The position numbers were made by a program, and so were the translations under genes. Source: an uncultured Microscilla sp. (GTDB lineage: Bacteria > Bacteroidota > Bacteroidia > Cytophagales > Microscillaceae). Taken from it: a DNA stretch of 64,000 nucleotides. The DNA is taken from positions 1 through 64,000 of the forward strand of contig NZ_CANLRP010000022.1 in assembly GCF_947493425.1 (NCBI RefSeq). The letters run 5' to 3'. Below are positions 53,035 to 62,552 of the stretch, piece by piece; the first letter of the stretch is position 1; the number at the start of each line of letters is the position of its first letter. A model generated the notes under the pieces. That model was not told the DNA's origin. It ran no database searches and was given only the letters and a program-made list of their open reading frames with translations.

Positions 53035-53874
53035 ATGAACAAAAGAGATGTAGAAATTGTAGTGATTTCTGATGTACACCTAGGCACCTATGGCTGCCAA
53101 TCAAAAGAACTTACCCGCTACCTAAAAAGCATCAAGCCTAAAAAGCTTATTCTCAACGGTGATATTATAGACATTTGGCAGTTTAACAAACGGTTTTGGC
53201 CTAAAACACACTTTGCCGTAATCAAACAAGTCATCAATATGTTGTTGGATGGCACCGAAGTATATTACCTCACAGGAAACCACGACGAAATGCTACGCCG
53301 TTTTTCTAATGCCAGCATTGGCAACTTTCATTTGTTAGACAAAATGTCGCTGACTATAGATGATAAAAAAGCTTGGATTTTTCACGGAGATGTGTTTGAT
53401 GCGACAATGAAAAATGCCAAATGGTTAGCCCGTTTAGGGGGCATTGGCTACGACTTACTTATTATGCTCAATAGCTTAGTTAATTTTGTGCTTGCCAAAA
53501 TGGGCAGAGAGAAGATGTCGCTTTCCAAACGGATCAAAAATAGCGTAAAAAGTGCCATCAAATATATTCAAGACTTTGAGCAGGTGGCTTCTGACCTTGC
53601 CATTGAGAATAACTTTGACTATTTGATATGTGGGCACATTCATCAACCACAGATAAAAGTAATGCAAAACACCCAAAAACAAGGGGAGGTATTGTATTTG
53701 AATAGTGGAGACTGGATAGAAAACCTGACGTCGTTGGAATATAACAATGGTGCCTGGAAGTTGTATCAATACGATGAAACACAAATCAAAAAGGATAAGA
53801 AGCAAACAAAGAAAAAATCTAAAGAAGAAAATTTTCACATAGAAAAAGTAATTCACGAAACGGTGTTTGTTTAA
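53035..53874 (+). CDS. LpxH-like UDP-2,3-diacylglucosamine diphosphatase
   Basis: 279 residues, a calcineurin-like metallophosphoesterase. Metal-binding motifs: VVISDVHLGTYGC (Asp and His), LILNGDIIDIW, YYLTGNHDEMLRRF, IFHGDVFDAT and LICGHIHQPQI. It likely cleaves UDP-2,3-diacylglucosamine to lipid X in lipid A synthesis (LpxH role), or is a near relative. The basic, Lys-rich tail (KKDKKQTKKKSKEENFH) is unusual. The following glycosyltransferase gene starts 131 bases downstream. Confidence 0.85.
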   Translation: MNKRDVEIVVISDVHLGTYGCQSKELTRYLKSIKPKKLILNGDIIDIWQFNKRFWPKTHFAVIKQVINMLLDGTEVYYLTGNHDEMLRRFSNASIGNFHLLDKMSLTIDDKKAWIFHGDVFDATMKNAKWLARLGGIGYDLLIMLNSLVNFVLAKMGREKMSLSKRIKNSVKSAIKYIQDFEQVASDLAIENNFDYLICGHIHQPQIKVMQNTQKQGEVLYLNSGDWIENLTSLEYNNGAWKLYQYDETQIKKDKKQTKKKSKEENFHIEKVIHETVFV

Positions 53875-54005
53875 ATAGTTTTAACTGTGTACAAACCAAG
53901 GAATTGCTGTAATAACACTGTATAAGACCTGGTTTAAAGAAGTGATATTTGGGTTTCAGGCAAACGCTTTGTAGGTTTGATGGTTATTAAGCAAGCCAAA
54001 AACCA

Positions 54006-55004
54006 ATGAAAATTTTGTACGCAGTACAGGGCACAGGCAATGGGCATGTAAGCCGAGCCATAGAACTTATCCCTTTATTACAACAGTATGGGGAAGTTGA
54101 TGTGTTTTTGAGCGGCAACAAGTCACAGGTAAAAATACCTTATGACATTAAGTATAAAAGCAAAGGCATTACTTTTAGCTATACCAAAAAAGGAGGGCTT
54201 GCTTATTGGACTACCTTGCGTGAGTTACAGTTTAGCAGGGCATACAAAGAAATGAGACAGTTTCCAATAGAACAGTATGATGTAGTACTCAATGACTTTG
54301 AACCTATTACTGCCTGGGCTTGCCGTCTCAAAAAAAAGCCTTGTCTGGGTTTTGGGCATCAAGCATCGTTTCAATCTAAGGCTGTACCACGCCCTAAACA
54401 TTTTGACCTGATAGGTGAAGCAGTATTGAAACGTTATGCCCCAGCAAGCCATTATGTAGGCTTGCACTTTGATAAGTACGACCAGAATATTTTCCTGCCT
54501 ATCTTGCGTAAAGAATTATACGCGCTTCCTTTTGACCAACAAAACCATTATACTATTTATTTGTCGCACTACCACCACCAGCAAGTAGTCCCTCACCTAC
54601 TCAAAGTTACCGATACACGCTTTGACTTATTCTCTAAACATTGTACTCACAAAGAAATACACAAAAATGTAACTTTGCAGCCTATAGATGGGCAGGCATT
54701 CATGCAGAGCCTTGCCAGTGGATCAGGAATGATTACTGGAGCTGGTTTTGAGGGTCCCGCTGAGGCCATTACCTTAGGTAAAAAACTATTGGTTTTGCCT
54801 ATTTTGGGGCAGTATGAACAATGGTGTAATGCTGAAGCAATGCGACGTTTAGGAATAAAAGTAGTACGAAAAATAAACAAGGACTTTAGCGAAACACTCA
54901 AAGATTGGTTAGCCCACACCCCTATAGTACATAAAGATTACCCCAACCAAACTCAACAAATTCTTGACTATATTTTTACAGAAAAACTAAAAGAAATGCT
55001 ATAA
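54006..55004 (+). CDS. MJ1255-type glycosyltransferase
   Basis: 332 residues. Opens MKILYAVQGTGNGHVSRAIELIPLLQQYGEVDVFLSGNKSQV, a GT-B, MurG-like N-terminal Gly-rich loop. FGHQASFQ and GMITGAGFEGPAEAITLGKKLLVLPILGQYEQWCNAEAM match the donor-binding end of the conserved MJ1255-type family. It probably transfers a hexose or N-acetylhexosamine to a lipid or polymer. Placement after the LpxH-like gene points to envelope biosynthesis. A terminator follows. Confidence 0.82.
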   Translation: MKILYAVQGTGNGHVSRAIELIPLLQQYGEVDVFLSGNKSQVKIPYDIKYKSKGITFSYTKKGGLAYWTTLRELQFSRAYKEMRQFPIEQYDVVLNDFEPITAWACRLKKKPCLGFGHQASFQSKAVPRPKHFDLIGEAVLKRYAPASHYVGLHFDKYDQNIFLPILRKELYALPFDQQNHYTIYLSHYHHQQVVPHLLKVTDTRFDLFSKHCTHKEIHKNVTLQPIDGQAFMQSLASGSGMITGAGFEGPAEAITLGKKLLVLPILGQYEQWCNAEAMRRLGIKVVRKINKDFSETLKDWLAHTPIVHKDYPNQTQQILDYIFTEKLKEML

Positions 55005-55008
55005 AAAA

Positions 55009-55054
55009 AGCGACAATATCAGGCAGGTTGCCCAAAGACTGTCGCTTGGTTTTT
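55009..55054. terminator. terminator between convergent genes
   Basis: AGCGACA (55009-55015) pairs with TGTCGCT (55040-55046). GGTTTTTA follows, and an A-run precedes for the other strand. It serves the glycosyltransferase and the SulP gene. Confidence 0.65.
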
Positions 55055-55072
55055 ACGTTTTACTGATGAAGA

Positions 55073-56635
55073 CTACACAGGGATCAATTTGTTGACGTTA
55101 CGTAGTTCAACCTTAATGTTTTTAAGTTTGGCTTCTTGCTGAAACTCATCCAGTAGTTCAGATATATCGCTATCCATATATTGGGCACGGGTACCATCTA
55201 TCACTACATGACTATTTTCTTCTATACTTTCGAGGGCATCTAACAACAAAGGTTTGTTCAGGAAAGAAGCATCTTTGTTGAAACGCACCAACACATGATC
55301 GCCGTCTTTGGTAACCGAAATAGAAGAGTGAAAATTAGAGCGGATTACAAAAAACAGTCCTACCACAATACCAATGGTGACTCCTACCAGTAGATCGGTC
55401 AGAAGTATAGACACAATCGTAATAAGGAAAGGGATAAATTGTTCCCACCCTTTTTTATAAATAAGTTTAAACACCGAAGGTTTTGCCAACTTGTAGCCTA
55501 CTACTAATAAAATAGCTGCCAAACTTGCCAATGGAACCAGGTTTAGGTAACGGGCGATAAACAACACTGATATAAGCAAAAGTACACCATGGAAAAAAGC
55601 AGCCATTTTGGTACGCCCTCCAGCATTGATGCTTGCTGAACTCCGTACAATTACAGATGTAATAGGCAAACCACCAATCAACCCAGCAATTGTATTACCC
55701 AACCCCTGTGCAATCAGCTCTCTATCTAAGGGCGATTTTCTTTTGTAAGGGTCTAATTTATCTACCGCCTCTACAGTAAGAAGGGTTTCAACACTGGCAA
55801 TAAGCCCAATGGTTACTGCTATAATCCATACTTCTTTTTTAAATAAATAATCCCAATTAGGAAACGATAAGCCACTCAGAATGCCTTCGGTAGGCAAACT
55901 TACTCTATGTGTATTGTTAAGTTTCAATGCAGGTAAGGCACTATTTAATACTACTTCGTTTAATACGATTCCTAATACTACTACAATAAGCGCACTAGGC
56001 AACCATCTAAAGTCTTTTAAGCGACTGTAGTCCCAGGTAATCATAATAATGAGCGAAATAACTGTAATAATCAATGCTCCCCATTCTACATGCTCAGTAG
56101 CGTGTAAAATGGCAGTAAATGTGTTTTCGTGGCTGTTGTCATAAAAGGCAAGAGAAAATTGTTTGGGGTCGTAACCTATGGCGTGGGGGAGTTCTTTGAG
56201 AATAAGTGTGATGCCAATAGCTGCTAACATTCCTTTAATGACAGAGGAGGGAATATAATAAGCAATGAAACCTGCACGTAAAACACCTAGTAATATTTGA
56301 ATAAGCCCGGCAAGAAATACTGCTACTAAAAAGCCATTAAATGAGCCAATAGTAAATACACCAGCAGCCACAACCGCAGTAAGCCCAGCAGCTGGTCCAC
56401 TTACACTCAGTTGTGATTGACTAAGAATGGGAACAATGATGCCACCAATAATACCTGAAATAATACCAGCGAAAATAGGGAAACTTAAGCCTGCATCTTT
56501 GGGTTGCGAACCTAATGCTATGCCCAAACAAAGAGGAATAGCTACCAGAAAAACTACTAAGCCAGCAGGTAAATCAAATTGTAAATTTCCTAGATAGTTT
56601 TCTTTGTGTAGAACATGTTTGTGTTTTTTTGCCAT
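55073..56635 (-). CDS. SulP-family anion transporter with STAS domain
   Basis: 520 residues. The membrane domain (about 12 helices) starts FDLPAGLVVFLVAIPLCLGIALGS and includes QSQLSVSGPAAGLTAVVAAG and ELIAQGLGNTIAGLIGGLPITSVIVRSSASINAGGRTK, the SulP signature. The cytoplasmic end is a STAS domain (FNKDASFLNKPLLLDALESIEENSHVVIDGTRAQYMDSDI). It carries sulfate, bicarbonate or another small anion; the group cannot be resolved by eye. Single gene. Confidence 0.92.
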   Translation of the reverse strand: MAKKHKHVLHKENYLGNLQFDLPAGLVVFLVAIPLCLGIALGSQPKDAGLSFPIFAGIISGIIGGIIVPILSQSQLSVSGPAAGLTAVVAAGVFTIGSFNGFLVAVFLAGLIQILLGVLRAGFIAYYIPSSVIKGMLAAIGITLILKELPHAIGYDPKQFSLAFYDNSHENTFTAILHATEHVEWGALIITVISLIIMITWDYSRLKDFRWLPSALIVVVLGIVLNEVVLNSALPALKLNNTHRVSLPTEGILSGLSFPNWDYLFKKEVWIIAVTIGLIASVETLLTVEAVDKLDPYKRKSPLDRELIAQGLGNTIAGLIGGLPITSVIVRSSASINAGGRTKMAAFFHGVLLLISVLFIARYLNLVPLASLAAILLVVGYKLAKPSVFKLIYKKGWEQFIPFLITIVSILLTDLLVGVTIGIVVGLFFVIRSNFHSSISVTKDGDHVLVRFNKDASFLNKPLLLDALESIEENSHVVIDGTRAQYMDSDISELLDEFQQEAKLKNIKVELRNVNKLIPV

Positions 56636-56977
56636 ATAATGCGTTGAATCTTTAAAACTCTCTTATCAATGAAGATAATTTTAAATAGTAAGTATTGAGT
56701 TTTACAAAAATAGTAAAATTCATATCTTTTCAGGGTTTTATGTAAGTAAAAAGTGGAATAATTATTATGAAAATGAAGTGCGGTAACAAAAACAACAATT
56801 AAATTGTGAATTTGTTTTGCCAAAAAGTAAAAAAATTACCCTTAGGATCAATGATGGTTTATCCCGAATCGATAACCTGCCTGTTTCGCTTTATTTTTAG
56901 CCATTTTATTATATAATTTAAAGATACAACAGAATTACTGCACTTATTGAGCAAGCATACTTTTAAATAATACTATA
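56636..56977. other. divergent intergenic region
   Basis: About 340 bases between SulP (minus) and the first LRR gene (plus). No gene and no clear promoter box. Confidence 0.5.
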
Positions 56978-58669
56978 ATGGATGGAACTTTGGACAAAAG
57001 CATATATACAAAAAAGCTCAAGCAATTGATTAATAGTAATGATCTGACAAACATAGAACTGGCAGTTCAAATTATGGCTGGCAGTGGGGTACCTTTGTCT
57101 ATGTTGGGCTATATCTATGCTTTATCGCTATTTCATCGAAACGAAACAGTAAAGGAAATAATGAAAATAGTGTTTGCTCAACATGCTTCTTTAGGGTTTA
57201 TGCGCTTTACTAAAACATTGCATTACCAACATTATTCGGGTGAACGTGCTGTATCTGACTTTTTAGCTCAGTTTTGTAAATCGCCTTTAGTAAATGCCAA
57301 AGAGATTGTGTCTATTGCCATAGCACACATTAACCGAGGCTATAGGTTTGGGTTGGAGCATAATCTCATTGATGTACAAAACCTTAAGCATCCAGTCTTG
57401 TCCTCTTTTACGCTCAACTTATTAGAGTTTGGATTGGAAAAGCTACCTGCACTGGTATTTCAAATCCCTAAAATCAAAGCTTTGTACTTGCAAAGCAACC
57501 GTTTGACTGAAATACCTACTGAAATAAACCAATTAACCCACCTACAGGAGCTCAACCTAAACAATAACCAACTGACAGAGTTTCCTTTGGCAATTACCCA
57601 ACTGGCCACTCTAAAATCACTCAATCTAAGTGGTAATAAGTTTCATTGTGTACCTGTCAGTATAGGCAAGCTTTCAAAACTTGTGACATTTACTCTCAAA
57701 TCAGATCGGATCAAGGCATTGCCTGAAACAATGGGAACCTTGAGCAACTTACAAAGCCTCACTCTTTCGTCTTGTCGTATACAAAAACTGCCCGAGTCTA
57801 TACAGCAATTGAAGCAAATAGAAAAACTAGCACTCGATAATAACCGGATAGAGGAATTCCCTGCTGTAATCACCAAGCTATCGTCATTGGTACATTTAAA
57901 ACTCCAGAAAAACCAATTAAAACATTTGCCAGAAAGCATAGGCAATTTACGTAAGCTTTCCCACTTAAGTTTAAGCAACAATCACTTGAAAAAACTACCT
58001 GACAGTATGGGTAACCTTACTCAATTGATGGTATTATTGATTGCCCGCAACCAACTAGAGGTTTTGCCTGCCACTATAGGCAAATTAAGGAAGTTGCGTG
58101 AGTTAAACCTTGAAAAAAATCAATTGTCATGTCTTCCCCAACAGTTTACCCAAATATTAACATTAGCCCAGCTCAAGCTGACCTATAACAAGCTTACCCA
58201 GTTACCGCCAGAAATAGGCAACCTTCAGCAACTTAGCTTGCTCAACCTGAGTTACAATCAATTACAAGTATTGCCTAAATCATTGGGCAAACTTAAAAAT
58301 TTGCATCAATTGAATGCTGATTGCAATAAACTAACTGAATTGCCCAAAAGCATACACGGCTTGCAAAAATTGTTTTTACTGTCATTGAACTATAACGCAT
58401 TGACTGCTTTGCCTGAAAGCATAGGGCAATTAAGTAAAGTATTTCGTTTGCACCTTGAAGGAAATCAACTTACCCAATTGCCTGAAAGCATAGGCAATAT
58501 GCAAAGGTTGTATACACTCAACCTAAAAAGCAACCGACTTACTAAACTGCCTCAGAATATACAGAAGCTTCAGGGATTACGTTTTTTATTACTGGATAAA
58601 AACCCTATTCCAACACACGAAAAACAACGGATCACCGATTGGTTGCCCCAAACACAAATATCTTTTTAG
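56978..58669 (+). CDS. leucine-rich-repeat protein (first of pair)
   Basis: 563 residues, no signal peptide. Residues 1-150 form a helical N-terminal domain (KLKQLINSNDLTNIELAVQIMAGSGVPLSMLGYIYALSLFHRN) shared with the next gene. About 16-17 LRR units of 23 residues follow, with the consensus LxxLPxxIGxLxxLxxLxLxxNxL (for example LTEFPLAITQLATLKSLNLSGN, LEVLPATIGKLRKLRELNLEKN, LTQLPESIGNMQRLYTLNLKSN). This bacterial LRR type makes a curved protein-binding surface. Partners unknown. The second LRR gene starts 30 bases after its stop, so one operon. Confidence 0.85.
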   Translation: MDGTLDKSIYTKKLKQLINSNDLTNIELAVQIMAGSGVPLSMLGYIYALSLFHRNETVKEIMKIVFAQHASLGFMRFTKTLHYQHYSGERAVSDFLAQFCKSPLVNAKEIVSIAIAHINRGYRFGLEHNLIDVQNLKHPVLSSFTLNLLEFGLEKLPALVFQIPKIKALYLQSNRLTEIPTEINQLTHLQELNLNNNQLTEFPLAITQLATLKSLNLSGNKFHCVPVSIGKLSKLVTFTLKSDRIKALPETMGTLSNLQSLTLSSCRIQKLPESIQQLKQIEKLALDNNRIEEFPAVITKLSSLVHLKLQKNQLKHLPESIGNLRKLSHLSLSNNHLKKLPDSMGNLTQLMVLLIARNQLEVLPATIGKLRKLRELNLEKNQLSCLPQQFTQILTLAQLKLTYNKLTQLPPEIGNLQQLSLLNLSYNQLQVLPKSLGKLKNLHQLNADCNKLTELPKSIHGLQKLFLLSLNYNALTALPESIGQLSKVFRLHLEGNQLTQLPESIGNMQRLYTLNLKSNRLTKLPQNIQKLQGLRFLLLDKNPIPTHEKQRITDWLPQTQISF

Positions 58670-58699
58670 TATTTTTAACAAACAGAAAAGGGGAAATAA

Positions 58700-60178
58700 A
58701 TGACTGCCATAGGTAATTTAAAGAAGTTGTTACAAAGTAGCGAAAATGCTAATATTCTGCTGGGTTTTGAGCTATTGCCTGCCTACTCGCCTACACCTGA
58801 GCTAACCTCTACGTTATTGTTTTTGAGTTATTTTCACGAGGATGCTACCATTCAAAATAAGGCCAGGCTATTTTTTGACAAGCTGGCAAATCAAAAATTT
58901 AGTCAAGAATCGTTGTACAGTACTTTAGATCCCAAACAAGTTTTTCGCATATTCAAAAGACTTATAAAATACCCAGAGGTTAATGGAGTGGAACTATTGA
59001 AAATGCTACTGATTCATAACCCTTACTGTAAGGTAAAAACAGCTTTGTTGTTTTGCCTGGAGCATAAATTAGATTGGCTTGCTGTAGCACAAAATATTAC
59101 ACTACCTAGTCTGACTTTGATACATAAACGAGAGCTACAACTATTGATAAAGCAATGGCAGGTATTACAGCATTTGCAGGTAACCCTGCTCACAGTATCA
59201 GACCTAAACTTAAGCACTTTGCCTCGTCAGCTAGGTTCACTTACCTCTTTGCAAAAACTTGTGGCAAGCCGTAATGTGCTCATTAAACTCCCCGAAAGTA
59301 TAGGAAAGCTTACTCAACTCAAGGTTTTGTATTTGTCTTACAATCGTCTAAAAAATTTACCTGTTGCTATCACAAAGCTTAGGCAAATTGAAGAGTTACA
59401 CTTGAACCATAACCTACTACAAAGTTTGCCTGCCCATTTGGGGGATATGTCACAGCTTAATGCATTATATTTAGCTGATAATCAACTTACTTCTTTACCA
59501 ACATCATTGCCTCGGTTAACTCACCTACAAGAGCTTGACCTGACCAACAATCCAATTCAATATTTACCAGAAGGTTTTAATCAACTAAAAAACCTGAAAG
59601 TACTGAAAACAGGAGGGGGGAACATTCACCAAATGGCTTTGCAAATTTCTAAAGTACCTTGGTTAGAAACGCTCATTATACAACACACACAGTGGGAAAC
59701 ATTGCCTGAATGGATTGGAGGTTTTACTCAACTACAACAACTCGCTATAAAGCATAATCATATCAGTTGTTTGCCCAAAAGCCTGAGCTACCTTAAAAAG
59801 TTAAAGAGTATAGACTTGAGTTATAATCAGTTGGTAGGTATACCTGATAGCATAGGGGCACTGGAACAATTACAGGAAGCTAACTTTGAAGGAAATGGGT
59901 TACTCAAAATTCCGGAAACCATCAACAATCTAAAAAAACTTCGTTTTTTGCATCTGGGATACAATCAACTAATCTCATTACCCGCCAACATTGGGCAACT
60001 TCATTATTTAGAAACACTGATACTGGAAAATAATCAACTCAAATCTCTTCCTGTAACACAAGGAGATTTTCCACGCTTGCATACTTTACTGCTTGCAGGA
60101 AATCCTATAGAGATTCAAGAAATAGAGCGTTTAAAGTTAGCCTTGCCTCATACTATCATTTATGAGTCAGGCCAATAG
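58700..60178 (+). CDS. leucine-rich-repeat protein (second of pair)
   Basis: 492 residues with the same design: helical N-terminal domain 1-150 (LKKLLQSSENANILLGFELLPAYSPTPELTSTLLFLSYFHED), then about 13 repeats such as LIKLPESIGKLTQLKVLYLSYN, LQSLPAHLGDMSQLNALYLADN and LISLPANIGQLHYLETLILENN. Two units in the middle deviate (GGGNIHQMALQISKVPWLETLIIQHTQW). No signal peptide or membrane segment. It is convergent with, and overlaps by 23 bases, the 60156 gene. Confidence 0.85.
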   Translation: MTAIGNLKKLLQSSENANILLGFELLPAYSPTPELTSTLLFLSYFHEDATIQNKARLFFDKLANQKFSQESLYSTLDPKQVFRIFKRLIKYPEVNGVELLKMLLIHNPYCKVKTALLFCLEHKLDWLAVAQNITLPSLTLIHKRELQLLIKQWQVLQHLQVTLLTVSDLNLSTLPRQLGSLTSLQKLVASRNVLIKLPESIGKLTQLKVLYLSYNRLKNLPVAITKLRQIEELHLNHNLLQSLPAHLGDMSQLNALYLADNQLTSLPTSLPRLTHLQELDLTNNPIQYLPEGFNQLKNLKVLKTGGGNIHQMALQISKVPWLETLIIQHTQWETLPEWIGGFTQLQQLAIKHNHISCLPKSLSYLKKLKSIDLSYNQLVGIPDSIGALEQLQEANFEGNGLLKIPETINNLKKLRFLHLGYNQLISLPANIGQLHYLETLILENNQLKSLPVTQGDFPRLHTLLLAGNPIEIQEIERLKLALPHTIIYESGQ

Positions 60179-60614
60179 GTTCCCAGTTTTGTATGTCTGT
60201 CAAGGTTGCTTCAAAGTGGCTGCGCATGCTACCTTGTCCTACCTTGCTTTTTGTATATAAAATAGCGCTAGAGGTAAACTCTACCGGAGTAACATACCCA
60301 TGCTCTATCCTTGATATTATACTTTGCTGTTTATGCTCCAAATCTATCACAACTAATTGCGTATTTTGATTATCCAAATCTTTTTCGCTTGCCTTTACAA
60401 CAAACTCTTGAAGTGCCAGGTAACTTTCGTTGATCACATACTTATTGGTGAAGTATCGGTTGTTGGTCTTTTTTTCACCCTGAAGATCAAGGTTGTAATA
60501 GACCAAAAAAAAGTCAGCCTTAGACGGTGACCACGTGGGCTGGTAATAGTTTTGAAGAACAAGTTCGCCTATTTTAGCACCATTAGGTGATTGTATTGTA
60601 ATATTATTTGACAT
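60156..60614 (-). CDS. hypothetical protein, 152 aa
   Basis: A soluble, beta-rich protein: ITIQSPNGAKIGELVLQNYYQPTWSP, then FFLVYYNLDLQGEK, LVVIDLEHKQQSIISRIEHGYVTPVEF and MRSHFEATLTDIQNWEPIGL. No signal peptide. It resembles a small propeller-like or pseudo-beta fold, but I recognise no family. Its stop overlaps the LRR gene's end by 23 bases, in convergent orientation. Confidence 0.65.
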   Translation of the reverse strand: MSNNITIQSPNGAKIGELVLQNYYQPTWSPSKADFFLVYYNLDLQGEKKTNNRYFTNKYVINESYLALQEFVVKASEKDLDNQNTQLVVIDLEHKQQSIISRIEHGYVTPVEFTSSAILYTKSKVGQGSMRSHFEATLTDIQNWEPIGLTHK

Positions 60615-60955
60615 AGAAAAAAAGGTTTGATGAGTCGCTGTAAAGCTTTACATTCGTATACTTTATACTTGATTACTTTTTTGGTTGTGGTTTAGTGGCA
60701 CACACCACAATTACAGAGGCTGGCTCAACAATTAGTAGCTTTTACAGAGGCAAGTGTACTAGTCCTTAGCTATCGGTGTGTCTTTGTTCTACAAACAGCT
60801 ACAAATCTTACCACACATTGATTTTTAATAAAAAAAACACATAGATGGCAGTTATTGCCTTGGTTCAAGGTTAAAATCTAAATTATTTTTCAACCATTTC
60901 TAAATGCCTAAAATAGTTAAATTTACACCTTTATTAGAGTAAAAAATTATCATTT
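60615..60955. other. intergenic region
   Basis: About 340 bases with no gene. A TAAATTTA string near 60921 is a near-match to the -7 box of the beta-barrel gene. Confidence 0.4.
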
Positions 60956-61495
60956 ATGAAAAAGCTAATTTTACTAATTGTAGTCACATTTGCTGCCTTC
61001 AACCTACAGGCACAAAATAGTCATTATGCTAAAGGTAGGTGGATGTTAGGCGGCAATATTGCTTTCGTAAACGCAACATTCGAAAACACTACCAATGGGG
61101 TAACCACTTCAAGCACACAAAGTGTATTTAACATATCGCCACAAGTAGGTTATTTTATCACCCAAGGTTTTGCCCTTACGCTTAATACCGACTTTAACTT
61201 TAGCAATGTAGCCAATACAGTAAGCCTTCAGCCTGGGGTACGGGGTTATGTAGTAAAGGATTTGTTTCTTGTCGGACGAGTAGGTTGGGGACAAACCAAT
61301 GTGAAGGATAGCAATACTGAGGTACGTAATTTTAACTGGCAAGTAGGCGTAGGTTATTCATTTTTCTTAGCACCTAATGTAGCGCTTGAACCAGGGCTAT
61401 ACTACCAGTATTCCAGAGACACCAATTCTGTAACTTCGTCAGAAAACGTGTCTAAGGTAATCAACTTAGGCTTAGGGTTAAGGGTTTTCTTATAG
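60956..61495 (+). CDS. outer-membrane beta-barrel protein
   Basis: 179 residues. The signal peptide MKKLILLIVVTFAAFNLQAQ is followed by alternating strands with aromatic ends: GRWMLGGNIAFVNATFEN, VFNISPQVGYFITQGFALTLNTDFNFS, LFLVGRVGWGQTNV, NWQVGVGYSFFLAPNVALEPGLYYQYS and VINLGLGLRVFL. The last strand ends in Phe-Leu, consistent with BAM-dependent insertion. It resembles the small eight-stranded OmpW/PorT-like barrels of Bacteroidota. Function unknown. A hairpin terminator follows. Confidence 0.88.
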   Translation: MKKLILLIVVTFAAFNLQAQNSHYAKGRWMLGGNIAFVNATFENTTNGVTTSSTQSVFNISPQVGYFITQGFALTLNTDFNFSNVANTVSLQPGVRGYVVKDLFLVGRVGWGQTNVKDSNTEVRNFNWQVGVGYSFFLAPNVALEPGLYYQYSRDTNSVTSSENVSKVINLGLGLRVFL

Positions 61496-61509
61496 TCAAT
61501 ATAAAACAT

Positions 61510-61540
61510 AATGGAGAAATGTTTGTAATGTTTCTCCATT
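61510..61540 (+). terminator. terminator after the beta-barrel gene
   Basis: AATGGAGAAA (61510-61519) pairs with TTTCTCCATT (61531-61540). It starts 15 bases after the stop codon. Confidence 0.6.
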
Positions 61541-61550
61541 GTGTTATTTA

Positions 61551-61711
61551 GAGTATGTTTAAATTTTGTCTTCGGAGTTAAAAATGATGAGTTTTTTGTG
61601 CTGGCGAGATATATTTTTAAGTGAATAGCTAAAGCTATTGACGCAAAAATTAACGAAGTCAGCGCGTAAAAATCACTTTTTTAGCCTAGATTATGATTTT
61701 TAAACATACTC
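61551..61711. mobile_element. MITE-like element, IS5/IS1031-type ends
   Basis: A 161-bp segment with exact 13-bp terminal inverted repeats GAGTATGTTTAAA, flanked by TTA on both sides (61548-61550 and 61712-61714). Ends starting GAG and a 3-bp TNA duplication are the style of the IS1031 subgroup of IS5. No transposase is inside. The right end is eight bases from the SDR stop codon. Confidence 0.65.
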
Positions 61712-61718
61712 TTATATA

Positions 61719-62552
61719 TTACCACACGTCTTTGCCCCCTCCTATGTTTTCTATCAACCAACCCGTAATAGGGTTGAGGTAGCGGTTGGGTACTACACTT
61801 GCCGCTTTCGCTGAAATGCTATTGACTACTCCTCCAGTAATATGCACTCTTTTCCCATCAAATAAAGCTTTATAAGCTTCCTCTGCTACTTCTTGAGCAC
61901 TTTGGCTTACCCATTCGGTATAGGGGTTTTCTTTAGCCAAATGAGCTTTTTCCAAAAAATCGGTGCGGGTAATACCAGGACATACAGTAGTAACACCTAT
62001 GTTAGCTTCTTTTAACTCTTCGGCTATAGCTTCTGAAAATGATAAAACATAAGCCTTAGAAGCAAAATAAACCGCCATATTAGGGCCAGGCTGAAACGCT
62101 GCCAAAGAAGCTATATTCATTATTTTATAATGTGCTGCTACTCCATTGGCTAGGTCTCTTTCTTTTTGTACCAACATATCTTTGACAAACACTTGAGTAA
62201 GTTCAGTCAAAGCTGTCACATTTACCTGTAACATCTGAAAACTACTTGCAGTAGTTTGTTCGGCAAGTTTACCTATACTGCCCAAGCCTGCATTATTTAC
62301 CAATACATTGATATGAATGTCTTTTTCGATGAGTTGCTCATAAAGTACTTGGGCGGCATTTGCTACACTCAAGTCTTGTGGTTTCACCCATGCTTTGGTG
62401 TCAAACCGGTGCTCTATGTCCTCAGCAATGGCCTTGAGTTTGTCTTCACGACGTGCCACCAACACCGTATTGTAGCCTTTAGCAGCAAAAACATACGCCA
62501 AAGCAGCTCCAATACCACTCGACGCACCTGTAATTAATACAGTAGGATTCAT
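61719..62552 (-). CDS. short-chain dehydrogenase/reductase (SDR)
   Basis: 277 residues, a classical SDR. The NAD(P)-binding TGASSGIGAALAYVFAAKGY at the N-terminus, VLVNNAGLG, then the active-site MNIASLAAFQPGPNMAVYFASKAYVLSFSEAIAEEL (Ser and YxxxK) and VCPGITRTDF. Reduces a carbonyl or oxidises an alcohol of unknown substrate. A MITE abuts its 3' end. It is transcribed on the minus strand after a terminator for the PcfJ-like gene. Confidence 0.92.
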   Translation of the reverse strand: MNPTVLITGASSGIGAALAYVFAAKGYNTVLVARREDKLKAIAEDIEHRFDTKAWVKPQDLSVANAAQVLYEQLIEKDIHINVLVNNAGLGSIGKLAEQTTASSFQMLQVNVTALTELTQVFVKDMLVQKERDLANGVAAHYKIMNIASLAAFQPGPNMAVYFASKAYVLSFSEAIAEELKEANIGVTTVCPGITRTDFLEKAHLAKENPYTEWVSQSAQEVAEEAYKALFDGKRVHITGGVVNSISAKAASVVPNRYLNPITGWLIENIGGGKDVW

